Source: Rhizobium sp. WSM4643
GTDB lineage: Bacteria; Pseudomonadota; Alphaproteobacteria; Rhizobiales; Rhizobiaceae
Length of the DNA stretch: 64,000 bases
Direction of reading: 5' to 3'
Assembly: GCF_025152745.1 (NCBI RefSeq)
Contig: NZ_CP104040.1
Location: 2,170,001-2,234,000, forward strand
The position numbers and the translations under genes were made by a program. The notes beneath the pieces are model-generated. The model did no database searches. It worked only from the letters and a program-made list of their open reading frames with translations, and had not been told where the DNA came from. Shown one piece after another: positions 8,042-15,736 of the stretch. Within the stretch, counting starts at the first letter, position 1; each line of letters opens with the position of its first letter.

Positions 8042-9293
8042 CAGGGGAATCGCTTCAGGTTAATTTCTGGGTCTGAACGATGATGCTTTCCAGGTAGTCG
8101 TCGTTGAGATTTGCCTTTTTGCGCCTGACCTTGAGGCTGTGCCTGTCGTTTGCGGATCTGACGAGGTTGATGGCCATGTGTTTGACGACCGCCATGTTTT
8201 GCGGTCCAAAGCCGGTCCTGAGACGAGCGAGATCGTCGTGGAAGACGACATCGAGGACCCAGTGCAGGCGATTTTCGATGCCCCAATGGGCGCGGACGGC
8301 GGCGGCGAATGTGCCGGGGTCGAGCTTTGCTGAAGAGAGATAGTAGCGCCGTTCGGTCTCGATTTTCCCGGCCCTTTCGGTGCAGCTCTCGACCATGGCG
8401 ATCATGGCCAGATGCGGGAAGTGCGGTTCCCCCGTATATCGGCGATCAGACCAGAGCCAATCGACCTCGTGGCAAACCGTGTGGCGGCGCTGTTCCAGCC
8501 GGCCATGATCGCTTTCGACGATGGTCTTGCCGCGTTCGATCATGTCGGCGGGCGGATCGGCGAAGAAGCGGGCGACCTCCTCATGCAGGGCGGGCCGATT
8601 GGCCTTGAGGGCAAGAAGATAGTCGCCGCCGCGCCGCACGATGGTCTCGGCAATTGCCGTCTGGGTGCCCATGGCATCGATGGTGACGATCGCGCCGGTG
8701 AGTTCGAGCCGTTCCAGCAGCAGCGGAATGGCGGTGATCTCGTTGGACTTGGCGTCGGTCGCCTCCTGCCCGAGCACCAACCGCTGCCGGCTCGCCCAGG
8801 CCGAGACGATATGCAGCGGTTCGCGGCCCTTGCCGCGGGCATGGCTGCGGCGCGAGGTCTTGCCATCGATGGCGATAACCTCGGGATCGTTGTCCCTGAG
8901 CGCCTCCACCCACGCGGTGAAACAGGCTTTGAACAGGTCCGCGTCGAGCGCATTGATCACGTCATTGAGAGTGTCATGGGACGGGAGACCGCACTCAAAG
9001 GCTAAGAAACGCCGCAGGAAATCCATCCGCTCTTCGCCCCAGAGCCGGATCTCGACAAAATCCTCCATCCCACAAAGCGTCGCGCAGAGTACCAAAAGCA
9101 GGATTTCCGGCAACGGATAGACCACCCGCCAGCTTTGCCGAGGATCGCTAAGCGCTGAAAAATGATCGAGAATGGCGCGGGATGCTTGCGGCGCAGTAGA
9201 CATGAGAGGCTCCGACGAATCAAAGCCCTCCATGAATCACAGGAACACCGTCAAGCGCTACCGCTCTCCGAAAAAGCTGAAGCGATTGCCCTG
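8042..9293 (-). mobile_element. ISAs1-family insertion sequence, apparently complete
   Basis: 1252 bp bounded by 17-bp terminal inverted repeats: CAGGGGAATCGCTTCAG at 8042-8058 and its complement at 9277-9293 with one mismatch (CAGGGC). The 9-bp sequence CCCGTGTCG occurs directly outside both ends (8033-8041 and 9294-9302) and is read as the target-site duplication. It carries one transposase gene filling nearly the whole element. Insertion is in the intergenic region between a leftward DUF2189 gene and a rightward hydrolase gene. The intact ends, near-identical inverted repeats and exact duplication suggest a recent, possibly still active copy. Confidence 0.93.
8055..9233 (-). CDS. ISAs1-family transposase
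   Basis: 392 residues, full length for the family; an internal ATG at 9203 would give 382. The N-terminal domain reads LDHFSALSDPRQSWRVVYPLPEILLLVLCATLCGMEDFVEI. The DDE catalytic region starts at VIAIDGKTSRRSH (first Asp), continues with AIVTIDAMGTQ (second Asp) and ends near RAHWGIENRLHWVLDVVFHDD (Glu in the ENxxHWxLDVxFxED motif). No frameshift or internal stop is seen, so the enzyme is probably functional. The TGA stop falls inside the left inverted repeat, so the gene uses the full element. Transcription is leftward, towards the DUF2189 gene. Confidence 0.95.
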   Translation of the reverse strand: MEGFDSSEPLMSTAPQASRAILDHFSALSDPRQSWRVVYPLPEILLLVLCATLCGMEDFVEIRLWGEERMDFLRRFLAFECGLPSHDTLNDVINALDADLFKACFTAWVEALRDNDPEVIAIDGKTSRRSHARGKGREPLHIVSAWASRQRLVLGQEATDAKSNEITAIPLLLERLELTGAIVTIDAMGTQTAIAETIVRRGGDYLLALKANRPALHEEVARFFADPPADMIERGKTIVESDHGRLEQRRHTVCHEVDWLWSDRRYTGEPHFPHLAMIAMVESCTERAGKIETERRYYLSSAKLDPGTFAAAVRAHWGIENRLHWVLDVVFHDDLARLRTGFGPQNMAVVKHMAINLVRSANDRHSLKVRRKKANLNDDYLESIIVQTQKLT

Positions 9294-9363
9294 CCCGTGT
9301 CGCTCCCTCCCTTGACATTCCCCTCTTGACATCTTGGACCAGCTTTCTCACATCGGCGGCATC

Positions 9364-9918
9364 ATGAAAGCCTCAGACGCAGATATCCTCATCATCCCCG
9401 GTTACACCAATTCCGGCCCGGGCCACTGGCAGAGCCGCTGGGAGGCAAAGCTCAGCACGGCGCGGCGCGTCGAACAGGCCGAATGGACGAAGCCGGTGCG
9501 CGAGGACTGGATCGCCCGCATCGCCGAGGAGGTGAACGCCTCGACCCGTCCGGTCGTTCTCGTCGCCCACTCGCTGGGCGTACCCTCGGTGATCCACGCC
9601 ATCCCGCATTTCCGCAAGCCCGTGGCCGGTGCCTTCCTCGTCGCCCCGCCCGATGTCGCCAATCCCGATATCCGCCCAAAGCACCTGATGACCTTCGGCC
9701 CCTACCCTCGCGACCCGCTGCCCTTCCCGTCGATCACCGTCGCCAGCCGCAACGATCCGTTCGGCAGCTACGATCATGCCGACGATGTCGCCAGCAGCTG
9801 GGGCTCCTTCCTCGTCGATGCCGGCGAGGCCGGTCATATCAATGCCGATTCCGGTCACGGTCCATGGCCCGAAGGCACCATGGTCTTTGCCCAGTTCCTC
9901 GGCCGGCTCCCTGCCTAA
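9364..9918 (+). CDS. RBBP9/YdeN-family alpha/beta hydrolase
   Basis: 184 residues from the ATG at 9364. The N-terminus ILIIPGYTNSGPGHWQSRWE, the nucleophile elbow VLVAHSLGVPSV (Ser in HSLG), the Asp-containing SRNDPFGSYDHADDVAS and the C-terminal GHINADSGHGPWPEG with the catalytic His give a complete triad of the RBBP9/YdeN serine hydrolase family. The substrate is unknown. The promoter region lies between the ISAs1 element and the gene and contains two TTGACAT copies (about 9314 and 9328). The insertion 62 bp upstream of the start may have changed its expression. Confidence 0.85.
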   Translation: MKASDADILIIPGYTNSGPGHWQSRWEAKLSTARRVEQAEWTKPVREDWIARIAEEVNASTRPVVLVAHSLGVPSVIHAIPHFRKPVAGAFLVAPPDVANPDIRPKHLMTFGPYPRDPLPFPSITVASRNDPFGSYDHADDVASSWGSFLVDAGEAGHINADSGHGPWPEGTMVFAQFLGRLPA

Positions 9919-10014
9919 TCGAGGAAAAGGCGCCATCCCGCTTGTTGAGCAAGTGCTTTCTAAGTCTTTCTTAATGGAATGACAGCAGACTGCACCGAGG
10001 TGAAGTAAGCGAGA

Positions 10015-12315
10015 ATGCCCGTGAAGAAAGCCCATCCAGAAGCCGGTGATCCGCACGGCTATGCCGCAGCGGCCGAGACAGGCATCGGCAATGGGGCAGC
10101 GGCCGACGATTCCGATCCGGCCGAGCGCGAAAGCCGCTGGAACCATGCGCTCGTTGGCTCCGGCCTTGGCGTATGGGATCACAATTACCGTCTCGACACG
10201 AAATATTACTCGCCGACATGGAAAACCATTCGCGGCATGGCGCCCGACGAGGAAGCCGACGGCGATTACGAAGCTTGGCTGCAGCTCGTCCATCCCGACG
10301 ATCGCGATTTCGTCGTCCATGCGATCGACCGGCAGAACGCCGGCGATCCCAATTACCAGATCTTCGAGTATCGAGAGCGTCACAAGGACGGTCACTGGGT
10401 CTGGATCGAGTGTCGCGGCGCCTGCGTCGAATGGGACGAGAACGGCGTGCCGACGCGCATCATCGGCACGGATACGGATATCACCGCCCGCAAGCAGGCC
10501 GAGGAGACGCTGTCGCGTTTGTCGCGCCGGCTCGATCTGGCGCTGGAGGTTTCCCGCATCGGCGTCTTCGAGGCCGATATCGAGCATGATAGCGTCGAAT
10601 GGGACGATCGCCTTATCGCCATTTACGGGCTGCAGGGCGCCTCGCGCCAGATCGCCAGCGACGCCTGGGCGAAAAGCCTGCATCCCGACGACCGCGAGCG
10701 CGTGCTTGGCTTATCCGACCGCAGCGTCGAAAGCGGCCGCGATTTCCAGCAGGAATACCGCATCATCCGCGGCGACGGCGTCGAACGCGTCATCCGCGCC
10801 CGCTCGGCCTTCTTCATCGATGGCAACGGCCACCGCAAGCTGATTGGCGCCAACTGGGACGTCACCGAGGAAGTCGCGCTCCGCAACGAGCTGCAGCGCG
10901 CCAAGGATCTGGCCGAGGCGCGCAACCGCGAGCTCGAAGCCGCCAAGGAGAGCATCGAGCACTTGGCGCTGCACGATTACCTCACCGGCCTTCCGAACCG
11001 CCGCTATCTCGACAAGATGCTGGGCGAGCGTTCGGCCGAATGCCAGGCCAAGGGCGCGGCACTGGCGATCCTGCATATCGATCTCGACCGCTTCAAGCAG
11101 ATCAACGACACGCTCGGCCATCGGGCCGGCGACGCCATGCTGCAGCATGCCGCCAGCGTGCTGAGGAATTCCGTCCGCGCCGCCGATTTCGTCGCTCGCA
11201 TTGGTGGCGATGAATTCGTCATCCTCTGCGCCGTCGATCCCGCGTCGAAGAAGATCGGCGGCCTTGCCGAACGTCTTATCCGCGAATTGCGCAAACCTGT
11301 CAGATATGAGGGGCACGACTGCCGTTTCGGCGCCAGCGTCGGCATCGCCATCGACAGCGGACCGAAGCTCGACCCTAAGCAGATCCTGCTCGACGCCGAT
11401 ATCGCCCTCTATCGCGCCAAGGGCCTCGGCCGCAATCGCTTCGAATTCTTCTCGGCCTCGGCCCGCCGCGACATCATCTCCGCCAAGCATCTCGCCGACG
11501 AGATCCTGATCGGCCTCGAACGCAACGAATTCGTGCCCTTCTACCAGCTGCAGTTCGATGCCCGCACGCTGGATGTCACCGGTGTCGAAACGCTTGCCCG
11601 CTGGCAGCACCCGGTGCACGGGCTGCTGACGCCCGACCGCTTCCTCGATATCGCCGAGGATCTCGACGTCGTCTCGACCATCGACGCCCTGATCCTGGAG
11701 CGCGCCATTGCCGACCGGAAGGCGTGGCTGAAGGACGGGCTGCCGATCCCGAAAATATCGGTCAACGTCTCCGCCAGGCGGCTCGCCGATCCCGATCTGG
11801 GCAAGAAGCTTCGCGCCCTGAAGATCGAGCCCGGCACATTCTCCTTCGAACTGCTGGAATCGATCTCGCTCGACGATTGCGACGAGGCGGTGGCCGCCAA
11901 CCTGAAAAAGCTGCGCAAGCTCGGCATCGACATCCAGATCGACGATTTCGGTACTGGCCATGCCTCGATCGTCAGCCTGCTGCGATTGAGCCCGAAGACG
12001 CTGAAGATCGACCGCGAGTTGATCCGCATGCTGCCGCAATCGGCCGAGCAGCGCAAACTCGTCGGCTCGATCATCGATATCGGCCGCTCGCTGAACATCC
12101 TCGTCATCGCCGAGGGTGTCGAAACGGCGGATCATATCCGGATTCTCGAAGAACTCGACTGTGACACGCTGCAGGGCTACGCGCTCGCCCGGCCGATGCC
12201 GGCCATGCAGATCCCCTCCTTCATCCGCGCCGGAAGCTGGCGCCACGGGCAAACCGCCGCTCGCGCGCTGCAGACGCAGCTTCGCCGCGCGCTGCCAGGC
12301 AGAGCCGCCAAATAA
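10015..12315 (+). CDS. PAS-PAS-GGDEF-EAL cyclic-di-GMP signalling protein
   Basis: 766 residues, no transmembrane segment, so probably a cytosolic sensor. There are two PAS/PAC domains (about residues 40-160 and 170-290, each ending in the DITARKQAEE or DVTEEVALRNEL linker), a coiled linker, GGDEF at residues 397-401 and an EAL domain from about 495. The diguanylate cyclase site GGDEF is intact and the inhibitory RxxD site lies five residues before it (RAAD, 388-391). The EAL signature reads ETL, with the Glu kept; NVSAR, DDFGTGHAS (usually GYSS) and EGVET are present. Both synthesis and hydrolysis of c-di-GMP are therefore possible; the net direction cannot be told. Confidence 0.93.
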   Translation: MPVKKAHPEAGDPHGYAAAAETGIGNGAAADDSDPAERESRWNHALVGSGLGVWDHNYRLDTKYYSPTWKTIRGMAPDEEADGDYEAWLQLVHPDDRDFVVHAIDRQNAGDPNYQIFEYRERHKDGHWVWIECRGACVEWDENGVPTRIIGTDTDITARKQAEETLSRLSRRLDLALEVSRIGVFEADIEHDSVEWDDRLIAIYGLQGASRQIASDAWAKSLHPDDRERVLGLSDRSVESGRDFQQEYRIIRGDGVERVIRARSAFFIDGNGHRKLIGANWDVTEEVALRNELQRAKDLAEARNRELEAAKESIEHLALHDYLTGLPNRRYLDKMLGERSAECQAKGAALAILHIDLDRFKQINDTLGHRAGDAMLQHAASVLRNSVRAADFVARIGGDEFVILCAVDPASKKIGGLAERLIRELRKPVRYEGHDCRFGASVGIAIDSGPKLDPKQILLDADIALYRAKGLGRNRFEFFSASARRDIISAKHLADEILIGLERNEFVPFYQLQFDARTLDVTGVETLARWQHPVHGLLTPDRFLDIAEDLDVVSTIDALILERAIADRKAWLKDGLPIPKISVNVSARRLADPDLGKKLRALKIEPGTFSFELLESISLDDCDEAVAANLKKLRKLGIDIQIDDFGTGHASIVSLLRLSPKTLKIDRELIRMLPQSAEQRKLVGSIIDIGRSLNILVIAEGVETADHIRILEELDCDTLQGYALARPMPAMQIPSFIRAGSWRHGQTAARALQTQLRRALPGRAAK

Positions 12316-12419
12316 AAACCTGCATAAGCGGCCCGCCATTTCGCCTTCATTCCACCGTAGATGAAAAGGCGCTAAACTCCTCTTGCGAATTCATTCGATT
12401 CTCTTGGCAGTATTCCGTA

Positions 12420-12484
12420 AAATTGGAAACCGGGACCGCGAAATCTGGAAACCGGGGCCACGAAATCTGGAAACCAGGGAAGGA
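12420..12484. repeat. three tandem 21-22-bp repeats
   Basis: Three consecutive copies of a unit resembling AAATCTGGAAACCGGGGCCA: 12420-12440 (21 bp), 12441-12462 and 12463-12484. Copies one and two differ at three or four positions and the third degenerates after GGAAACCAGGG. They fill the middle of the 272-bp gap between the GGDEF-EAL gene and purC, about 100 bp before purC. No protein is encoded. Whether they bind a regulator or are a simple slippage product is not known. Confidence 0.8.
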
Positions 12485-12587
12485 GCGACAGGCGGATTGT
12501 GAAACCCTCTCTTTTCCTTTAAGGGGACGCCACGAGATCGATCCACTCGCGCTATCCCAAGAGCGCCAACAATAGAGAATGACCACG

Positions 12588-13352
12588 ATGAACCGTCGCC
12601 GCCGTATCTACGAGGGCAAGGCAAAGATTCTGTATGAAGGCCCGGAACCGGGCACTTTGATCCAGTTCTTCAAGGACGATGCCACTGCCTTCAACAAGAA
12701 GAAGCACGAAGTCATCGATGGCAAGGGCGTCCTCAACAACCGCATCTGCGAATATATCTTCAGCCATCTGAACAAGATCGGCATCCCTACTCATTTTATC
12801 CGCCGGCTCAACATGCGCGAGCAGTTGATCAAGGAAGTAGAGATGATCCCGCTGGAGATCGTCGTGCGCAATGTCGCGGCCGGTTCTCTCGCCAAGCGCC
12901 TCGGCATCGACGAAGGCGTCGTGCTGCCGCGCTCGATCATCGAATTCTATTACAAGTCCGACGCGCTCGACGATCCGATGGTCTCCGAAGAGCACATCAC
13001 CGCCTTCGGCTGGGCAAACCCCGCCGAACTCGATGACATCATGGCGCTTGCCATCCGCGTCAACGACTTCATGACCGGCCTCTTCCTCGGCGTCGGCATC
13101 CAGCTCGTCGATTTCAAGATCGAATGCGGCCGCCTCTTCGAAGGCGATATGATGCGCATCATCCTCGCTGACGAAATCTCGCCGGACAGCTGCCGGCTCT
13201 GGGATATCGAAACCCACGAGAAGATGGACAAGGACCGCTTCCGCCGCGACCTCGGCGGGCTGCTCGAAGCCTATTCCGAAGTTGCGCGCCGTCTCGGCAT
13301 CATCAATGAAAACGAGCCTGTGCGCGGCACCGGCCCGGTTCTCGTCAAGTAA
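12588..13352 (+). CDS. purC: phosphoribosylaminoimidazole-succinocarboxamide synthase
   Basis: 254 residues. It joins CAIR and aspartate with ATP to give SAICAR in purine synthesis. The start at 12588 gives [31 protein letters not shown], the conserved beginning; an ATG three codons earlier (12579) is possible. SAICAR synthetase signatures include [54 protein letters not shown] and [10 protein letters not shown]. It heads the cluster purC-purS-kptA-purQ and is separated from purS by 15 bp. Three tandem repeats lie in its upstream region. Confidence 0.98.
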   Translation: MNRRRRIYEGKAKILYEGPEPGTLIQFFKDDATAFNKKKHEVIDGKGVLNNRICEYIFSHLNKIGIPTHFIRRLNMREQLIKEVEMIPLEIVVRNVAAGSLAKRLGIDEGVVLPRSIIEFYYKSDALDDPMVSEEHITAFGWANPAELDDIMALAIRVNDFMTGLFLGVGIQLVDFKIECGRLFEGDMMRIILADEISPDSCRLWDIETHEKMDKDRFRRDLGGLLEAYSEVARRLGIINENEPVRGTGPVLVK

Positions 13353-13367
13353 GGCAGGAAAGACAAA

Positions 13368-13610
13368 GTGATCAAGGCTCGTGTCACCGTCACGCTGAAA
13401 AACGGCGTTCTCGATCCGCAGGGCAAGGCTATCGAGGGTGCGCTTGGCGCCCTCGGCTTCTCGGGCGTCGGCCATGTAAGACAGGGCAAGGTCTTCGACC
13501 TGGAGCTGGAAGGAACTGACAAGGGCAAGGCCGAGGCCGACCTCAAGGCCATGTGCGAAAAATTGCTCGCCAACACGGTGATTGAGAACTACGCAATCGC
13601 GATCGACTGA
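13368..13610 (+). CDS. purS: phosphoribosylformylglycinamidine synthase subunit PurS
   Basis: 80 residues with a GTG start at 13368, preceded by AGGAAAGA. PurS is the small bridging subunit that joins PurQ (glutaminase) and small PurL in the three-component FGAM synthase. KARVTVTLKNGVLDPQGKAIEGALGALGFSGVGHVRQGKVFDLELEG is the family pattern. It follows purC by 15 bp. In most rhizobia purQ follows directly; here a kptA gene is inserted between them. Confidence 0.96.
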   Translation: MIKARVTVTLKNGVLDPQGKAIEGALGALGFSGVGHVRQGKVFDLELEGTDKGKAEADLKAMCEKLLANTVIENYAIAID

Positions 13611-13654
13611 TGATCACAGACCCGTCGTCCGGCGGATTTTGAGGATTTGGCGTC

Positions 13655-14209
13655 ATGATGAAAGCAAAGCTGGAGACGGAAGTCTCCAAGTATATGAGCT
13701 ATGTTTTACGTCATGCGCCTGATGCCGCGGGTTTGACGCTTGATAGCGAGGGTTGGGTGTCGTTCGATGAGCTCGAAAAGGTGTTGGCGTCGAAATACGA
13801 CGTTTCCCGCGCCGATATTATCGAGATTGTCGACAACAATCCGAAGAAGCGTTTCACGCTCGCCGATGGCAGAATTCGCGCAAACCAAGGCCATAGCGTC
13901 GACGTCGATCTCGCATTGAACCAGGTTGAACCGCCCGCCGCTCTTTTTCACGGCACGTCTCTGACGAACTGGCAGTCGATCGAGCGCGAAGGCTTGAAGA
14001 AAATGCAGCGGCACCACGTTCATCTGTCGGCGGATGTCGAAACGGCAAAAATGGTCGCAGCCCGCCGCAAGGGTGAACATCTCATTCTGCATGTGGATGC
14101 TGCCCGCATGTTTTCAGAGGGTCATTCTTTCTTTGTCTCCGACAATGGAGTATGGCTCGCCGAAAGCGTTCCAGTTCAATATCTTTCGCTAGACGCAGGG
14201 ACCCCATGA
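13655..14209 (+). CDS. kptA: RNA 2'-phosphotransferase (KptA/Tpt1 family)
   Basis: 184 residues, full length (start 13655 or the adjacent ATG at 13658). Tpt1 enzymes use NAD+ to remove an internal RNA 2'-phosphate, making ADP-ribose 1''-2'' cyclic phosphate. [30 protein letters not shown] forms the N-terminal winged-helix lobe; [58 protein letters not shown] and the C-terminal [14 protein letters not shown] carry the conserved Arg/His/Arg/Arg set. It lies between purS and purQ and its stop overlaps the purQ start by ATGA. Base composition looks lower in GC than its neighbours, suggesting later insertion. Its role in bacteria is uncertain. Confidence 0.92.
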   Translation: MMKAKLETEVSKYMSYVLRHAPDAAGLTLDSEGWVSFDELEKVLASKYDVSRADIIEIVDNNPKKRFTLADGRIRANQGHSVDVDLALNQVEPPAALFHGTSLTNWQSIEREGLKKMQRHHVHLSADVETAKMVAARRKGEHLILHVDAARMFSEGHSFFVSDNGVWLAESVPVQYLSLDAGTP

Positions 14210-14877
14210 AATCAGCCGTCGTTCAACTTCCGGGCCTCAACCGCGACCGCGACATGATCGCCGCCTTGACCAAGATCTCCGGCCAGCCACCGGTGACGAT
14301 CTGGCAGACGGAAACCGAGATCCCCGACGTCGATCTGATCGTCATCCCCGGCGGCTTCTCTTATGGCGATTACCTGCGTTGCGGCGCGATCGCCGCCCGC
14401 ATGCCGGTCATGCAGGCGATCATCGACAAGGCTGCAAAGGGCGTGAAGGTGCTCGGCGTTTGCAACGGCTTCCAGATCCTCGTCGAGGCCGGCCTGCTGC
14501 CCGGCGCGCTGATGCGCAATTCCTCGCTGAAATTCGTCTGCCGTGAGATCAAGCTCGAAGTCGTCAACGCTGAGACGGACTTCACCCGCGCCTACGCGCA
14601 GGGCCAAGTCATCCGCTGCCCAGTTGCCCATCACGACGGCAATTATTTCGCCGACGAAGCGACGCTGGCCGCGATCGAGGGCAATGGCCAGGTGGTGTTC
14701 CGTTATGCCGAGGGCACCAATCCGAACGGCTCGATCAACGACATCGCCGCCGTCATGAATGAAAAGGGCAACGTGCTCGGCATGATGCCGCATCCCGAGA
14801 ACCTGATCGAAGCTGCCCATGGCGGCTCGGACGGCCGTGGCCTCTTTGCCTCGGCGCTCGACGTCATCGCCGCCTGA
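14206..14877 (+). CDS. purQ: phosphoribosylformylglycinamidine synthase subunit PurQ
   Basis: 223 residues. This class I glutamine amidotransferase subunit releases ammonia for Pur[20 protein letters not shown], the nucleophile elbow [21 protein letters not shown] (catalytic Cys in GVCNG) and the C-terminal GMMPHPEN (His, Glu) complete the triad. The start overlaps the kptA stop by ATGA, so its translation is coupled to kptA rather than directly to purS. This means a polar change in kptA would affect PurQ supply. Confidence 0.98.
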   Translation: MKSAVVQLPGLNRDRDMIAALTKISGQPPVTIWQTETEIPDVDLIVIPGGFSYGDYLRCGAIAARMPVMQAIIDKAAKGVKVLGVCNGFQILVEAGLLPGALMRNSSLKFVCREIKLEVVNAETDFTRAYAQGQVIRCPVAHHDGNYFADEATLAAIEGNGQVVFRYAEGTNPNGSINDIAAVMNEKGNVLGMMPHPENLIEAAHGGSDGRGLFASALDVIAA

Positions 14878-14886
14878 GTCAATGCC

Positions 14887-14918
14887 TTGCCCAAAAAACA
14901 CAATGCGGTCTTGGGCAA
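14887..14918. repeat. short inverted repeat after purQ
   Basis: TTGCCCAA (14887-14894) and TTGGGCAA (14911-14918) are exact inverted copies separated by 16 bp. It begins 9 bp after the purQ stop. There is no T-run after the right arm, so it may be part of a mosaic intergenic repeat rather than a terminator. Confidence 0.5.
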
Positions 14919-14964
14919 CGGCATGCACCCAAAAATCCTTCCGTCCGGATCTGGAGCACGATTG

Positions 14965-15354
14965 ATGCGCCCTCGCCTCGCCAACGCCGCCCTGTTTACC
15001 GCTGTCGCAACCATGGTCGCAGCCTGCCAGACGCCGGCGCCGACAGGCCCGAACCGCGCCGCGCTGCCGACCATGGAACGCGTGGCGCTCGGCGCCAATG
15101 CCTGCTGGTTCAAATCGGGCGATCCGGCCTTTGCAGCCTATAAGCTCGCGCCGGAGCTCAATTCCTTCTCCGGCCGGCCGCGTATCCTGCTTGTCCACAA
15201 GGGCAGCCCGGAAAGCCGGCCGCTGCTCGTCGTTCAGGCCGAGGGAAGCCCGTCGCGCCTGCAGGCCTTCGGGCCGATGATGCAGGAGCCGGTCGCAGGC
15301 CGCATCACCGCCGACGTCAATCGCTGGTCGACAGGCAACAAGGCCTGCAGCTGA
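14965..15354 (+). CDS. small lipoprotein, unrecognised
   Basis: 129 residues from the ATG at 14965; a longer reading from 14887 would run through the intergenic repeat and lacks a signal-like start. MRPRLANAALFTAVATMVAAC is a lipoprotein signal ending in the lipobox V-A-A-C, so the Cys at residue 21 should be lipidated. The mature part contains ALGANACWFKSGDPAFAAYKLAPELNSFSGRPRILLV and ends in NKACS; the two other cysteines may pair. Similar small lipoproteins occur in rhizobia without known function. It follows purQ by 87 bp on the same strand. Confidence 0.75.
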   Translation: MRPRLANAALFTAVATMVAACQTPAPTGPNRAALPTMERVALGANACWFKSGDPAFAAYKLAPELNSFSGRPRILLVHKGSPESRPLLVVQAEGSPSRLQAFGPMMQEPVAGRITADVNRWSTGNKACS

Positions 15355-15397
15355 TCGCCCAATCAGCCCTGAAAGAATGATCTGCCCAAAAGCATGA

Positions 15398-15655
15398 TCA
15401 ATCCCAGAAAAACGACTTGCTGACTTCGCGCGCCGCGTCGGACTGTGACACTCCGATATCCTTAAGCTCGGTCGCAGTCAGGCCCCTCAGTGCGCGCCGG
15501 CCTTCCCGCTTCTGATGCCAAAGAAGAATAGCGGCCCAGATGCGGCCCAGGCGCGTCGTCGCCTCGGCGGGCGCGACGGGGAGGACGATCTGTCTCCTGT
15601 CTTCGTAAGAGACAATCGGTACAATCGGCATTTTGATCTCAGGTAAGGCAGACAT
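15398..15655 (-). CDS. DUF1127 domain-containing small protein
   Basis: 85 residues from the ATG at 15655, which has GAGAGGA about 9 bp upstream; a longer start at 15694 is possible but would run into the divergent promoter. The C-terminal half LGRIWAAILLWHQKREGRRALRGLTATELKDIGVSQSDAAREVSKSFFWD is the DUF1127 (YjiS-like) module: an Arg/aromatic-rich helix followed by LxDIGLxRxDA. Related small proteins in Agrobacterium and Rhodobacter affect RNA metabolism and carbon/phosphate regulation; the role here is unknown. It is divergent from the MocR-type regulator. Confidence 0.85.
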   Translation of the reverse strand: MSALPEIKMPIVPIVSYEDRRQIVLPVAPAEATTRLGRIWAAILLWHQKREGRRALRGLTATELKDIGVSQSDAAREVSKSFFWD

Positions 15656-15685
15656 TCCAGGAATCCTCTCGGCGTGCCATTGGAA

Positions 15686-15733
15686 TTGACTCATACGCTT
15701 GACCGATACAATGTGCCAATATATACAATTGTC
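15686..15733 (+). promoter_or_regulatory. probable promoter and MocR-type operator
   Basis: Two direct copies of ATACAAT occur at 15706-15712 and 15723-15729, 17 bp apart. Paired direct repeats are typical binding sites of MocR/GntR regulators. TTGACC (15699-15704) followed after 17 bp by TATACA (15722-15727) would make a sigma-70 promoter whose start would lie at about 15734, only a few bases before the ATG at 15737. A leaderless or near-leaderless mRNA is therefore possible. The second repeat overlaps the -10 element, fitting autorepression. Confidence 0.5.
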
Positions 15734-15736
15734 ACC

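Noticed and set aside
7927..8286. Longer start for the DUF2189 gene running into the insertion sequence
   Set aside because: The added residues come from the IS in the wrong frame; GAGGAG supports the ATG at 7926.
12116..12364. Short frame over the end of the GGDEF-EAL gene
   Set aside because: Overlaps a conserved gene in another frame with no start signal.
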